Source of the DNA: an uncultured Prevotella sp.
Lineage (GTDB): Bacteria; Bacteroidota; Bacteroidia; Bacteroidales; Bacteroidaceae
Assembly: GCA_902477645.1 (NCBI GenBank)
Contig: CABSIA010000042.1
Span: forward strand, 1 to 19,143
Reading direction: 5' to 3'
Length of the DNA stretch: 19,143 bases
Part shown: piece by piece, positions 6,802 through 14,898 of the stretch
Position numbering within the stretch: the first letter of the stretch is position 1
Layout of the letters: each line of letters begins with the position of its first letter
Program-made: the position numbers and the translations under genes
The notes under the pieces: generated by a model
Databases searched by the model: none
Told to the model about the DNA's origin: nothing
What the model saw: the letters and a program-made list of their open reading frames with translations, nothing else

Positions 6802-7812
6802 ATGGATTTATTACAACAAATTGTTGCGCGCGCAAAATCAGACAAGCAGCGCATCGTACTCCCAGAGGCTACTGAGGAGCGCACTTTGAAAGCCGCCGAC
6901 CGTGTATTGGCTGACGACATCGCAGACATTATTCTTATTGGCAACCCAGAGGAAATCAAGAACCTCGCCACGCAGTGGGGACTTGAGAACATTGACAAGG
7001 CTACCATCATAGACCCGGAGAACAATCCAAAGAGCGAGGAGTATGCGACTCTGCTCGCCGAGCTTCGCAAAAAGAAAGGCATGACCATAGAGCAGGCACG
7101 CGAGCTGGTGAAAAATCCATTGTATCTCGGATGTATGATTATCAAGACCGAGGGTGCCGACGGACAGATTTCCGGTGCTCTCAGCACTACAGGCGACACT
7201 CTTCGTCCGGCACTCCAAATCATTAAATGTTCTCCGGGTATCACCTGTGTAAGCGGTGCTATGCTTCTTGTCACCAAACAGCCGCAGTATGGCGAGAACG
7301 GCGTAGTCGTTATGGGTGATGTTGCCGTTACCCCTATGCCCGATGCTGACCAACTCTCTCAGATTGCCGTATGCACAGCCCAGACTGCCAAGAGTGTTGC
7401 GGGCTTTGCAGACCCGAAGGTTGCCATGTTGTCGTTCTCTACTAAGGGAAGCGCCAAGCACGAGGTTGTAGACAAGGTTGTCGAGGCTACAAAGTTGGCA
7501 AAAGAGCGTTGTCCGGAGTTGAAGATTGACGGTGAGCTTCAGGCAGATGCCGCTCTCGTTCCGTCTGTAGGTGCAAAGAAAGCTCCTGGCAGCGATATCG
7601 CCGGCAACGCAAACGTACTCGTTGTTCCATGTCTTGAGGTTGGCAACATAGCTTACAAGCTCGTTCAGCGTCTTGGCGATGCCATCGCTGTAGGCCCTAT
7701 CCTCCAGGGTATCGCACGTCCGGTCAATGATCTCAGCCGCGGCTGCTCAATTGACGATATTTACTACATGGTTGCAATAACCGCATGCCAGGCAATGGAT
7801 GCTAAGAAATAA
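6802..7812 (+). CDS. pta: Phosphate acetyltransferase Pta
   Basis: A 336-residue cytoplasmic enzyme converting acetyl-CoA and phosphate to acetyl phosphate. It has only the catalytic PTA_PTB domain, the short form usual in anaerobes. Recognisable segments are RIVLPEATEERTLKAA (about 17-32), SGALSTTGDTLRPALQ (about 124-139), GDVAVTPMPDADQL (about 172-185), MLSFSTKGSA (about 209-218), DGELQADAALVPSVGAKKAP (about 243-262), GNANVLVVPCLEVGNIAYKL (about 268-287) and GPILQGIARPVNDLSRG (about 298-314). ackA follows after 33 nt under the same promoter, so the pair turns acetyl-CoA into acetate and ATP. The codon use looks strongly biased, consistent with high expression. Confidence 0.96.
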   Translation: MDLLQQIVARAKSDKQRIVLPEATEERTLKAADRVLADDIADIILIGNPEEIKNLATQWGLENIDKATIIDPENNPKSEEYATLLAELRKKKGMTIEQARELVKNPLYLGCMIIKTEGADGQISGALSTTGDTLRPALQIIKCSPGITCVSGAMLLVTKQPQYGENGVVVMGDVAVTPMPDADQLSQIAVCTAQTAKSVAGFADPKVAMLSFSTKGSAKHEVVDKVVEATKLAKERCPELKIDGELQADAALVPSVGAKKAPGSDIAGNANVLVVPCLEVGNIAYKLVQRLGDAIAVGPILQGIARPVNDLSRGCSIDDIYYMVAITACQAMDAKK

Positions 7813-7845
7813 TATAGATAAACTATAAACGTTAAACAAAAAATT

Positions 7846-9048
7846 ATGAAAATACTTGTTTTAAACTGTGGAAGTTCATCAATAAAATATAAGCTCTATG
7901 ACATGGACAACGAGTCTGTTCTTGCTCAGGGTGGCGTAGAGCGTATCGGTATCGACGATGCCTTTATCAAAATAACACTCCCTAACGGAGAGAAGAAGCA
8001 GATTATGCACGATATGCCTGACCATAAGGAAGGCGTTAACTTCGTGTTCAAGTGTCTGCTCGACCAGGAGATTGGTGCCATCAAGAGCCTTGACGAGATT
8101 GACGCTGTAGGTCACCGTATTGTGCAGGGTGGCGACAAGTTCTGCCAGAGTGTTATCGTTGACAAGAGTGTTGAGGATGGTATAGAGGAACTTTGCGACC
8201 TCGCTCCTGTACACAATGCCGGACATCTGAAAGGCATCCGCGCCGTAGACCACCTTATGCCTGAGGTTCCTCAGGTATGTGTGTTCGACAACGCTTTCCA
8301 CTCTACAATGCCAGACTACGCATATCTCTATGCCGTACCTTACGAGATTTATGAGAAATATCACGTTCGCCGCTACGGTTTCCATGGAACCAGCCACCGC
8401 TATGTCTCTCATCGTGTATGCGAGATGCTCGGCAAAGACATCAAGACACAGAAAATCATCACATGTCACATTGGCAACGGTGCCAGCGTGTCTGCCGTAA
8501 AGGGCGGCAAGGTTATGGACACATCTATGGGGCTTACTCCTCTTGCCGGTGTTATGATGGGCAGTCGCTCTGGTGACATCGACGCATCAGCTGTTACATA
8601 TATCATGGAGAAACTTGGCAAGACACCGCAAGAGATGGCCAACTACCTGAATAAGGAAAGTGGCGTGCTCGGTATCTCTGGCATATCTTCAGACATGCGC
8701 GATGTTGAGGCTGCCGCCAACGGGGGCAACGAGCGTGCCAAGCTCGCACTGAAAATGTACTCTTACCGTATCAAGAAGTATATTGGCGAATATGCGGCCG
8801 CTATGGGCGGTGTGGACACCATAGTGTTCACAGCCGGTGTTGGTGAGAACCAGACCGATATCCGTGAGGCTTCTTGCGAGGGACTGGAGTTCCTTGGCAT
8901 AAAGATTGACAAAGAGAAGAATGCTGCCATTCGTGGCAAGGAGGCTGTTATCTCTACTCCCGACAGCAAGGTTACGGTATGTGTAGTGCCAACCGATGAG
9001 GAGATTGTTATTGCCCGCGACACCATGGAACTTGTATTGAAGAAATAA
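7846..9048 (+). CDS. ackA: Acetate kinase AckA
   Basis: A 400-residue cytoplasmic kinase making acetate and ATP from acetyl phosphate, completing the Pta-AckA pathway. It shows the ASKHA-fold motifs of the family: LVLNCGSSSIKYKL at the N terminus (phosphate loop), VGHRIVQGG, FHSTMPDYAYLYAVPYEIYE, VRRYGFHGTSHRYVSHR, CHIGNGASV, DTSMGLTPLAGVMMGSRSGD and FTAGVGENQTDIRE near the C terminus. Length and ends are normal. It is the second gene of the pta operon (33-nt gap) and is followed directly by an intrinsic terminator. Confidence 0.97.
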   Translation: MKILVLNCGSSSIKYKLYDMDNESVLAQGGVERIGIDDAFIKITLPNGEKKQIMHDMPDHKEGVNFVFKCLLDQEIGAIKSLDEIDAVGHRIVQGGDKFCQSVIVDKSVEDGIEELCDLAPVHNAGHLKGIRAVDHLMPEVPQVCVFDNAFHSTMPDYAYLYAVPYEIYEKYHVRRYGFHGTSHRYVSHRVCEMLGKDIKTQKIITCHIGNGASVSAVKGGKVMDTSMGLTPLAGVMMGSRSGDIDASAVTYIMEKLGKTPQEMANYLNKESGVLGISGISSDMRDVEAAANGGNERAKLALKMYSYRIKKYIGEYAAAMGGVDTIVFTAGVGENQTDIREASCEGLEFLGIKIDKEKNAAIRGKEAVISTPDSKVTVCVVPTDEEIVIARDTMELVLKK

Positions 9049-9066
9049 ATATAGAATTCACCGATA

Positions 9067-9110
9067 AACAAAAGAGCCAAACAGTTATTTTCTGCTTGGC
9101 TCTTTTTGTT
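9067..9110 (+). terminator. Terminator of pta-ackA
   Basis: AAAAGAGCCAA (9070-9080) pairs with TTGGCTCTTTT (9096-9106) around a 15-nt loop, with a T run closing the right arm. It lies about 20 nt after the ackA stop. The A-rich left arm makes it bidirectional in form. Confidence 0.8.
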
Positions 9111-9135
9111 ATTCCATTCGTTTGCACTATCTTTG
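9105..9135 (+). promoter_or_regulatory. Promoter of the sugar-kinase operon
   Basis: TTTG at 9105-9108, a 19-nt spacer and TATCTTTG at 9128-9135 form a full consensus promoter. Its -33 element lies in the T run of the ackA terminator. The kinase ATG is 25 nt after the -7 box. Confidence 0.75.
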
Positions 9136-9159
9136 CATAAATTTTAAAGGATAGTTGGG

Positions 9160-10203
9160 ATGAAGAATAAAATTGTTACTTTCGGAGAAATATTGCTGAG
9201 GCTCTCAAAACCTGGTTGTCAACGTTTAACTCAAGGACACGCCATGGAAGCTAATTATGGAGGCTCGGAGGCAAATGTGGCAATATCGCTCGCCTGTCTT
9301 GGCGATAATGTGGAATATGTCACACGGGTGCCCGATAATGCCATGGGCAAGGCTGCGCTTATGCACCTGCAGCAGTATGGGCTTAATACAAAGCACATTG
9401 TAAGAGGCGGAGACCGTCTTGGCTCTTATTATTTTGAGTCGGCTGCGGCAATGCGAAATCCTGTAGTTGTCTACGACCGTAACGACTCGTCGTTTTGCAC
9501 ACTACGCAACGGCGACATCAATTGGAACGACATTTTCGCCGACACATCCCTGTTCCATTGCTCCGGCATAACATGCTCCGTAAGTCAGGAGGCTCTCGAC
9601 ACCACGATGGATGCCGTCCGCTTGGCAGACTCTATGGGGATAGAGGTGACATGCGACATTAACTACCGTAAAAATCTTTGGCGATATGAGGGTGCCAACG
9701 CCCACGACGCTTTGCACAAGCTAATGGAATACAGCGGTTTTATATTTGGCGACCAGAATGAATGGGAGATTGCAAGCGGAATAAAGCATATTCCGTTCAC
9801 AGCCTTGGACTCCGACTACAAGATAGACAAAGCTGCATACGAGGCTTATTTCAAGGAACTGAAAAAGCAGTTCCCGCGCTGCCGCCGCATGCTTATGGCA
9901 CTTCGCAACCAGATAACATCTGCCCATCATACTCTTACTGGTGTGCTTTATGCCGATGACAAGCTCTATACAACACGTATCTACGACATTCAGCCCATCA
10001 TAGACCCTATGGGTGTTGGCGATGCCTTTGTCGCGGCTTTTATTCATGCGCGCCGCAGGTGGAGCAACGACGACCAGCATTGCCTCGATTTTGCATTGGC
10101 TGCAAGTGCCATAAAGAACAGCATACCAGGCGATCAGAACCTTGTGACAGAGGAAGAGATTGTCGCCAATATGGGAAATGCGACTGGCAGGATAGAGAGG
10201 TGA
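9160..10203 (+). CDS. kdgK: PfkB-family sugar kinase, likely 2-keto-3-deoxygluconate kinase
   Basis: A 347-residue cytoplasmic ribokinase-family enzyme; the best guess is phosphorylation of 2-keto-3-deoxygluconate from uronate breakdown. The N terminus IVTFGEILLRLSKP and NYGGSEANVAISLACLG (about 32-48) are the substrate-side motifs. VTCDINYRKNLW (about residues 166-177) is typical of KdgK-like members. The second PfkB signature is DPMGVGDAFVAA, with the catalytic base at D288; the usual GAGD is GVGD here, a mild change in the anion hole. No KDPG aldolase (eda) or uronate isomerase gene adjoins it, so the substrate rests on sequence type alone and fructokinase is possible. It heads a likely three-gene operon, with 28 nt to the next gene. 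Confidence 0.75.
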   Translation: MKNKIVTFGEILLRLSKPGCQRLTQGHAMEANYGGSEANVAISLACLGDNVEYVTRVPDNAMGKAALMHLQQYGLNTKHIVRGGDRLGSYYFESAAAMRNPVVVYDRNDSSFCTLRNGDINWNDIFADTSLFHCSGITCSVSQEALDTTMDAVRLADSMGIEVTCDINYRKNLWRYEGANAHDALHKLMEYSGFIFGDQNEWEIASGIKHIPFTALDSDYKIDKAAYEAYFKELKKQFPRCRRMLMALRNQITSAHHTLTGVLYADDKLYTTRIYDIQPIIDPMGVGDAFVAAFIHARRRWSNDDQHCLDFALAASAIKNSIPGDQNLVTEEEIVANMGNATGRIER

Positions 10204-10231
10204 TACAAGAAACGGATATTAGTCAGACATT

Positions 10232-11014
10232 ATGAGCAAGAAAGAATATGTACAGCTTGAATTGCCGTTCGATGAGGCTGTTGTGGAGGAAAAGAAGGAA
10301 GAGGGTTGCGCACAGCCGGTTGCTCCAGAGCAGAGGCGGGGAGAGGTTACAGACACACGCCTCAGGGCAAAACGTAAGAGAATAAGGGTGACATTTGAGG
10401 ATGGAGCCGTTATTTGCGATGTCAGTGCCACCGTCACCATGATTATGGCTATCGAGAAGGTTGGCACAGAGCGTGTCGCCGCATTGAACATGGAGAGTTG
10501 CCACGTGCCGCTGGTGTCAAGAAGCATTGTGGACAAATATGCAGAATGGACGAAGCAGATGGCTGAAGGATGGTATCTGATGGCTCAGGGTGACACTGAC
10601 CAGAAGTATTGTCAGCTAAAGGCTATTTTCTCGGCTCTATCTGTTAATGCCGCAGTAGAGCTTGGTGATTTTGAGACCATTGCCACAAGGGAAAACTGTC
10701 GCAAGGGCAATACACGCAAGCATAAGGCAAGACTTGTTATCACGTTTCCCGACGGGATGGTGATATGTGGTGATAATCCTCTCCATACATTCAAGCTCGC
10801 CGTAACCCATATTGGAGTGGAAAAGGTTGACAAGACCAATCTGAAGATTGGCGGCAACCAAATTACAACTTCCATAAAGAAATACAGCAATCAGGTGCAG
10901 TTGTCTCAGTCAAAATGGCTTACCGTACCTGCGACCGTCAGGGATAAGTATAAAATTCTGCGTGTTCTCTCGGCAATGACACGCACGCCTTTTGAGGTGA
11001 AAATATTGGAATAA
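10232..11014 (+). CDS. Protein of unknown function with two copies of one domain
   Basis: A 260-residue soluble protein that I do not recognise by name. The first 45 residues are charged and probably disordered. The rest is an internal duplication: repeat 1 at about 51-145 (IRVTFEDGAVIC ... AIEKVGTERV ... LKAIFSALSVNAAVEL) and repeat 2 at about 168-259 (LVITFPDGMVIC ... AVTHIGVEKV ... LRVLSAMTRTPFEVKIL). Shared features are a beta-strand TFxDGxVIC, a helix ending in (V/I)GxE(R/K)V, and a C-terminal helix plus strand. Single copies of a domain with TFPDG-VI and IG-EKV occur, from memory, in various Bacteroidetes accessory proteins, where they may be a protein- or DNA-binding module. There is no signal peptide or membrane helix. 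It sits between the kinase (28 nt) and the MutS-like gene (13 nt) with no promoter of its own. Confidence 0.7.
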   Translation: MSKKEYVQLELPFDEAVVEEKKEEGCAQPVAPEQRRGEVTDTRLRAKRKRIRVTFEDGAVICDVSATVTMIMAIEKVGTERVAALNMESCHVPLVSRSIVDKYAEWTKQMAEGWYLMAQGDTDQKYCQLKAIFSALSVNAAVELGDFETIATRENCRKGNTRKHKARLVITFPDGMVICGDNPLHTFKLAVTHIGVEKVDKTNLKIGGNQITTSIKKYSNQVQLSQSKWLTVPATVRDKYKILRVLSAMTRTPFEVKILE

Positions 11015-11027
11015 ATAAAGAAACTAC

Positions 11028-12845
11028 ATGACAGAGAGGACAATACGCTCCAGATATGAGGAGAGAGCAGAGAGACTGACAGCGGATATACGTAAATGCA
11101 AAAGACTGGGACGGTGGCTTGTTGCAGGGCAGCTTGCGTCGTTTCTCATGTCGGTGTTGTGCGTGGTGGCATATACCACAATTGCTGGCGGATATTGGTG
11201 GCTGCTGTCGGCAGCCGTATTTTTTGTGTCATATATTTTTGTGCGCAGAAAAGATGTCGCTAACAGCGGAAAGCGGGACAGGCTTGCGGCCGCCCGTTCT
11301 GTTTGTATTAATGAGACAGCGTATCTTGATGGCAATTTTTCTTCTTTTTGTGATGGCAGGAAATACGTAAATCCAAATCATGAGTATTCTTTCGACCTTG
11401 ATGTTTTCGGACCGCAGTCGCTTTTCCACCGCATAGACCGCACCGTAACCTCTGGTGGCAGCGGCTGGCTTGCCCGTGAGTTGAGCAGGACTTCGACAAA
11501 GCCTCTGCGGGAAATCACAGACCAGAGGGATGCAATCAGCGAGCTTGCTGGTTTTGAGGATTTGAGAATTGAGTTCATCTCTATAGGTCAGATGGAGAAA
11601 GGTAAGATAAATACGGAAGAGGTGATGAGGGCTGTTGAACGTGCAAGGAATATTGATTTGCCCTCGTTTGCATCATCAGAAGTGGTCTTCGTTATTGCCA
11701 CGCTGTCTGTCGTAGGCTTCATTTGCTCGCTCATTGCCGCGCAATTCGATTATTTGCCTACAGCCGTGCCTTTCCAGTGGGGACTTCTTCAGCTGTTGGC
11801 AATGATAGTTTTTTGTTCCCGGACATTGCATGCAATGAACAAGACAGTTGGGGCTATAAGCCGGCAGATGAAATCGTATGTCTCGTTAATAGAGATTATC
11901 CTTAACAGCCGTCTGAGTGCCAAAGATAATAAAGCGATAATTTCAATACTGTCGGAGACAGGGAGTGATGCCCTCTTGTCGATAAAACAGCTGAAAAACA
12001 TTATCGACAGTCTCGACCGCAACGGCAATCCTTTATACCGCATAGTGTGCGATGCCATTTTCCTCAACGACTTTTTCCTAATCAGGAAATTTTTCCGGTG
12101 GAGAAACCGCTTTGTTATAAAGATAGACGAGTGGATAGATGCTGTGAGCCATTTTGACGCACTCGTGTCTATGGCTACATTCCGATACAACGAGCCCTGT
12201 GCCAACAATGCCGAGATCGTTGAAAGCTGCGGCGTGGTATATGAGGCAAAGGGAATGTATCATCCGTTCCTTGGCAGCAAGGCTGTGCCGAATGATTTCC
12301 GCATCAGTGACTCGCATTATTATATTGTCACTGGCGCAAACATGGCCGGCAAGAGCACCTTCCTGCGCTCTATAGGAGTAAACTATATTCTTGCAATGTG
12401 CGGAATGCCTGTTTTTGCCAAACGGCTGACGGTGAGCCGTTTCTTTTTGTTCAGCAGCATGCGCACCACCGACGACCTTGCCCATGGCATAAGCTATTTC
12501 AATGCCGAGCTGTTGCGCCTTGAGCTGCTGATAGAGGCATGCCGCAAAAACAGCCCGACGCTCATAATTCTTGACGAGATACTGAAGGGTACCAACTCTG
12601 CCGACAAGCTGAGCGGCTCAAGAATGTTTCTGGAGGCAATCTCTGAGCTTCCTGTTACGGGCATTATTGCCACCCACGACTTGGAACTTTCCAAAATGGC
12701 TGACAGCCGCCCTGACCGTTTCCACAACTATTGTTTTGAGATAGAGCTAAAAGATGATGTGGCATATAGCTACAAGATAACGCCGGGAGTTGCCCGCAAT
12801 CAGAATGCCACATATCTGTTGAAGAGACTGCTGAAGAGGTTATAG
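11028..12845 (+). CDS. Membrane-anchored MutS-family ATPase
   Basis: A 605-residue MutS paralogue, not a canonical mismatch-repair MutS. The C-terminal ATPase domain is complete: Walker A TGANMAGKSTFLRS (about 435-448), MRTTDDLAHGISYFNAEL (about 478-495), Walker B LIILDEILKGTN (about 512-523) and IIATHDLELS (about 546-555). The mismatch-recognition domain with the Phe-x-Glu motif is absent. Two hydrophobic hairpins are visible, at about 31-73 and about 218-264, so the protein is probably in the inner membrane with the ATPase in the cytoplasm. The segment between them and the ATPase is a helical MutS-core-like region. Such proteins are widespread in Bacteroidetes and their function is unknown to me. 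It is the last gene of the kinase operon. The start is 13 nt after the previous stop. Confidence 0.8.
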   Translation: MTERTIRSRYEERAERLTADIRKCKRLGRWLVAGQLASFLMSVLCVVAYTTIAGGYWWLLSAAVFFVSYIFVRRKDVANSGKRDRLAAARSVCINETAYLDGNFSSFCDGRKYVNPNHEYSFDLDVFGPQSLFHRIDRTVTSGGSGWLARELSRTSTKPLREITDQRDAISELAGFEDLRIEFISIGQMEKGKINTEEVMRAVERARNIDLPSFASSEVVFVIATLSVVGFICSLIAAQFDYLPTAVPFQWGLLQLLAMIVFCSRTLHAMNKTVGAISRQMKSYVSLIEIILNSRLSAKDNKAIISILSETGSDALLSIKQLKNIIDSLDRNGNPLYRIVCDAIFLNDFFLIRKFFRWRNRFVIKIDEWIDAVSHFDALVSMATFRYNEPCANNAEIVESCGVVYEAKGMYHPFLGSKAVPNDFRISDSHYYIVTGANMAGKSTFLRSIGVNYILAMCGMPVFAKRLTVSRFFLFSSMRTTDDLAHGISYFNAELLRLELLIEACRKNSPTLIILDEILKGTNSADKLSGSRMFLEAISELPVTGIIATHDLELSKMADSRPDRFHNYCFEIELKDDVAYSYKITPGVARNQNATYLLKRLLKRL

Positions 12846-12896
12846 GCATGTAATGCATAAAGTTGTAAATTTTTGGTTAATTGCAAAACAAGAAGC

Positions 12897-13662
12897 TCTT
12901 TTTCTCACGATAAACTTGGTAAATCCGTTCAGCCTTCTGCAGGCTTTCAACATGAAGAATGTCAGCAACTACTGGTTTGCCACAGGCACCCCCACTTACC
13001 TTGTGGAAATGATGCGCAAGTTCCATACCGTGCCTTCAGACATAAGCCGTATGGAAACCATGGCTTTTGAATTTGATGCCCCTACAGAGGGTATGCTGTC
13101 CATTATTCCTCTGCTCTATCAAAGCGGATATATAACTATTAAGGATTTCGACCGGGCATCTGGCATATACACACTCGATATCCCTAACAACGAAGTCCGT
13201 ATAGGGCTTATGAACAGCCTTTTGCCTCTGTATGCCACAACAATGACCGGACGCGGTATGACAACAGCTGCGAAGATGAGCCTCGCTTTGAGGAACGAAG
13301 ACATAGACGGCGCCTTGAGCCTGCTGCAGGCTTATTTGCTCACTGTTCCCTATTGCGACAATACTAATACCGAGGAACATTACCAGCAGATGCTGTATAT
13401 AATATTCTCACTCCTTGGCCAGTTTGAGGGTCTCGACGTTGAGGTTCATACTCCGACAGGCCGGGTGGATATGGTGATGCGTACCTCAAAAGCTCTTTAT
13501 CTCTTTGAGCTGAAACTGGATAAGTCTGCTGACAGGGCGTTGAGACAGATAGCTCTCAAGGATTACGCCTCCAAATTTGCCCTGTGTGGACTGCCGGCAG
13601 TAAAGGTCGGTATAAACTTCGACTCCGGACGGCGGACAATCAGTGACTGGAAAGTAGAGTAG
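12897..13662 (+). pseudogene. 5'-truncated AAA-ATPase-like/PD-(D/E)XK nuclease gene
   Basis: This is the C-terminal half of a protein type very common in Bacteroidales: an AAA-ATPase_like domain followed by a DUF1703-type PD-(D/E)XK domain, normally above 500 residues. The intact frame gives NPFSLLQAF, YWFATGTPTYLVEMM and then a nuclease-like core with RVDMVMRTSKALYLFELKLD, holding the D and ExK motif (about residues 173, 186 and 188 counted from the ATG at 12952). The P-loop half is missing. Just upstream, the +2 frame reads FSHDKLGKSV (12900-12929), which is what normally precedes NPFSLL. A frameshift near 12920-12930 therefore interrupts the remnant as well. A 236-residue product from ATG 12952 could still be made and would keep the nuclease motif. 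The gene ends with its stop directly abutting the stop of lpxH on the other strand. Confidence 0.7.
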
Positions 13663-14427
13663 TCAGGGCTGGCTCTCGCCCTCAACGTATTCTTCCAAGA
13701 ACATGTGCTCGCCGTCGAACACCGCGTATGTGAACTGCCATATCCAGTCGCCGAGAATCATCATGCGTGTTTTTCGGCTCAGCATCAGGTCAAGCTCAAT
13801 GTGGCGGTGCCCATACATGAAATAGTCGATGCCGGGATGGTTTTTCATGTACTCTTTAGTATACAGCACAAGATATTCCTTGTCCTCGCCCATATATGGC
13901 GGCTCTTTGCCGTCGGTGCGTTTCAGCCTTGAATGTTTTGCCCAGTTCAGTCCGAGCTGCATTCCCCACCATGGATGCATGAAGTTGAGCAGCCGCTGGC
14001 ATGTGCGGTTGTGGAACATCTTGCGCAACAGCTTGAACTTATTGTCCGGGTCGCCGAGTCCGTCACCGTGTGCCAGATAGAAAACCTTGTCATATATTTC
14101 TATTGTGGCAGGCTTTTTGTGTACATGCACTCCGCATTCTTCCTCAAGATATCCGTAGGTCCAGATGTCGTGGTTGCCGGTGAAGTAGTGTATCTCTACC
14201 CCCATGTCTGTCAGCTCCGACAACTTGCCGAGAAAGCGCGAGTAGCCTTTGGGCACTACAAACCGGTATTCGTTCCAAAAGTCGAACATGTCGCCAAGCA
14301 GGTAAATGGCTGCGGCCTTGTTTTTTATGCTGTCGAGAAACCGTACCAGACGGCGTTCCTGCATTCTGGCATGGTCTATGGCGAGTGAGCCAAGATGTGC
14401 GTCGCTGAGGAAATATATGTTTTTCAT
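13663..14427 (-). CDS. lpxH: UDP-2,3-diacylglucosamine diphosphatase LpxH-like metallophosphoesterase
   Basis: A 254-residue calcineurin-like phosphoesterase, most likely the cytoplasmic/peripheral-membrane lipid A enzyme cleaving UDP-2,3-diacylglucosamine to lipid X and UMP. The metal-binding motifs appear in order: FLSDAHLG (D9, H11), LLGDMFDFW (D46), FTGNHDIW (N85, H86), LAHGDGLG (H120) and MYGHRHIELD (H207, H209). The length and the FNRT-like segment FHNRTCQRLLNF (about 138-149) fit LpxH of Bacteroidetes. It is the last gene of a minus-strand series, 25 nt after the MIP18-like gene. No terminator follows; its stop codon abuts the stop of the convergent gene. Confidence 0.85.
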   Translation of the reverse strand: MKNIYFLSDAHLGSLAIDHARMQERRLVRFLDSIKNKAAAIYLLGDMFDFWNEYRFVVPKGYSRFLGKLSELTDMGVEIHYFTGNHDIWTYGYLEEECGVHVHKKPATIEIYDKVFYLAHGDGLGDPDNKFKLLRKMFHNRTCQRLLNFMHPWWGMQLGLNWAKHSRLKRTDGKEPPYMGEDKEYLVLYTKEYMKNHPGIDYFMYGHRHIELDLMLSRKTRMMILGDWIWQFTYAVFDGEHMFLEEYVEGESQP

Positions 14428-14452
14428 ACTTTTTTAATAGCAGGTGTGATTA

Positions 14453-14773
14453 TCAGTCAAATCCAAGTTCAATCCTTGCCTCCTCGCTCATCATGCTTTG
14501 GTCCCACACTGGCTCGAAAACAAGGTTTACGTTTGCAGTCTTTATTCCCTCAACGCTCTCAACTTTAGTCCTTACGTCTTCGAGAATAAAGTCGGCGGCG
14601 GGGCACGACGGGGCGGTAAAAGTCATGTCAAGCTCAACGTTGCCGTCTTCCTGGACATCAACTTTGTATATCATGCCGAGGTTCCAGATGTCGACAGGTA
14701 TCTCAGGGTCGTACACGGTTTTCAGCACGTCTACTATTCTTTCCTCAATTTTTGTTTTTTCTTCTTGCGTCAT
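14453..14773 (-). CDS. MIP18/SufT-like metal-sulfur cluster assembly factor (DUF59)
   Basis: A 106-residue small cytoplasmic protein of the MIP18/DUF59 family, whose members help build or deliver iron-sulfur clusters (SufT, PaaD-like). It shows YDPEIPVDIWNLGMIY (about 21-36) and TFTAPSCPAADFIL (about 51-64) with the conserved cysteine at 57, then EPVWDQSMMSEEAR at the C terminus. It covers the whole domain with no additions. It is not in a suf cluster; it lies between radC and lpxH. The 125-nt gap upstream has no clear TAnnTTTG box, so it probably depends on the radC transcript. Confidence 0.88.
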   Translation of the reverse strand: MTQEEKTKIEERIVDVLKTVYDPEIPVDIWNLGMIYKVDVQEDGNVELDMTFTAPSCPAADFILEDVRTKVESVEGIKTANVNLVFEPVWDQSMMSEEARIELGFD

Positions 14774-14855
14774 ATTTTAGTTTTATATTTTTTTATGCGT
14801 TATTTGTTCGTTGCTTGTGGAAAACCAGTTTGCTCGTAGCTTGCGATTATTTCTT

Positions 14856-14877
14856 GCGGCCGCTATATATAGCGGCC
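14856..14877. repeat. 20-bp perfect palindrome between radC and the MIP18-like gene
   Basis: GGCCGCTATATATAGCGGCC at 14858-14877 is an exact palindrome with no T tract on either side, 21 nt after the radC stop on the minus strand. In RNA it would form a hairpin, possibly stabilising or attenuating the radC-downstream transcript. It could also be a protein-binding site. No homologous copy is seen elsewhere in the window. Confidence 0.5.
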
Positions 14878-14898
14878 CTACAATTTTCCACTCTTCAC

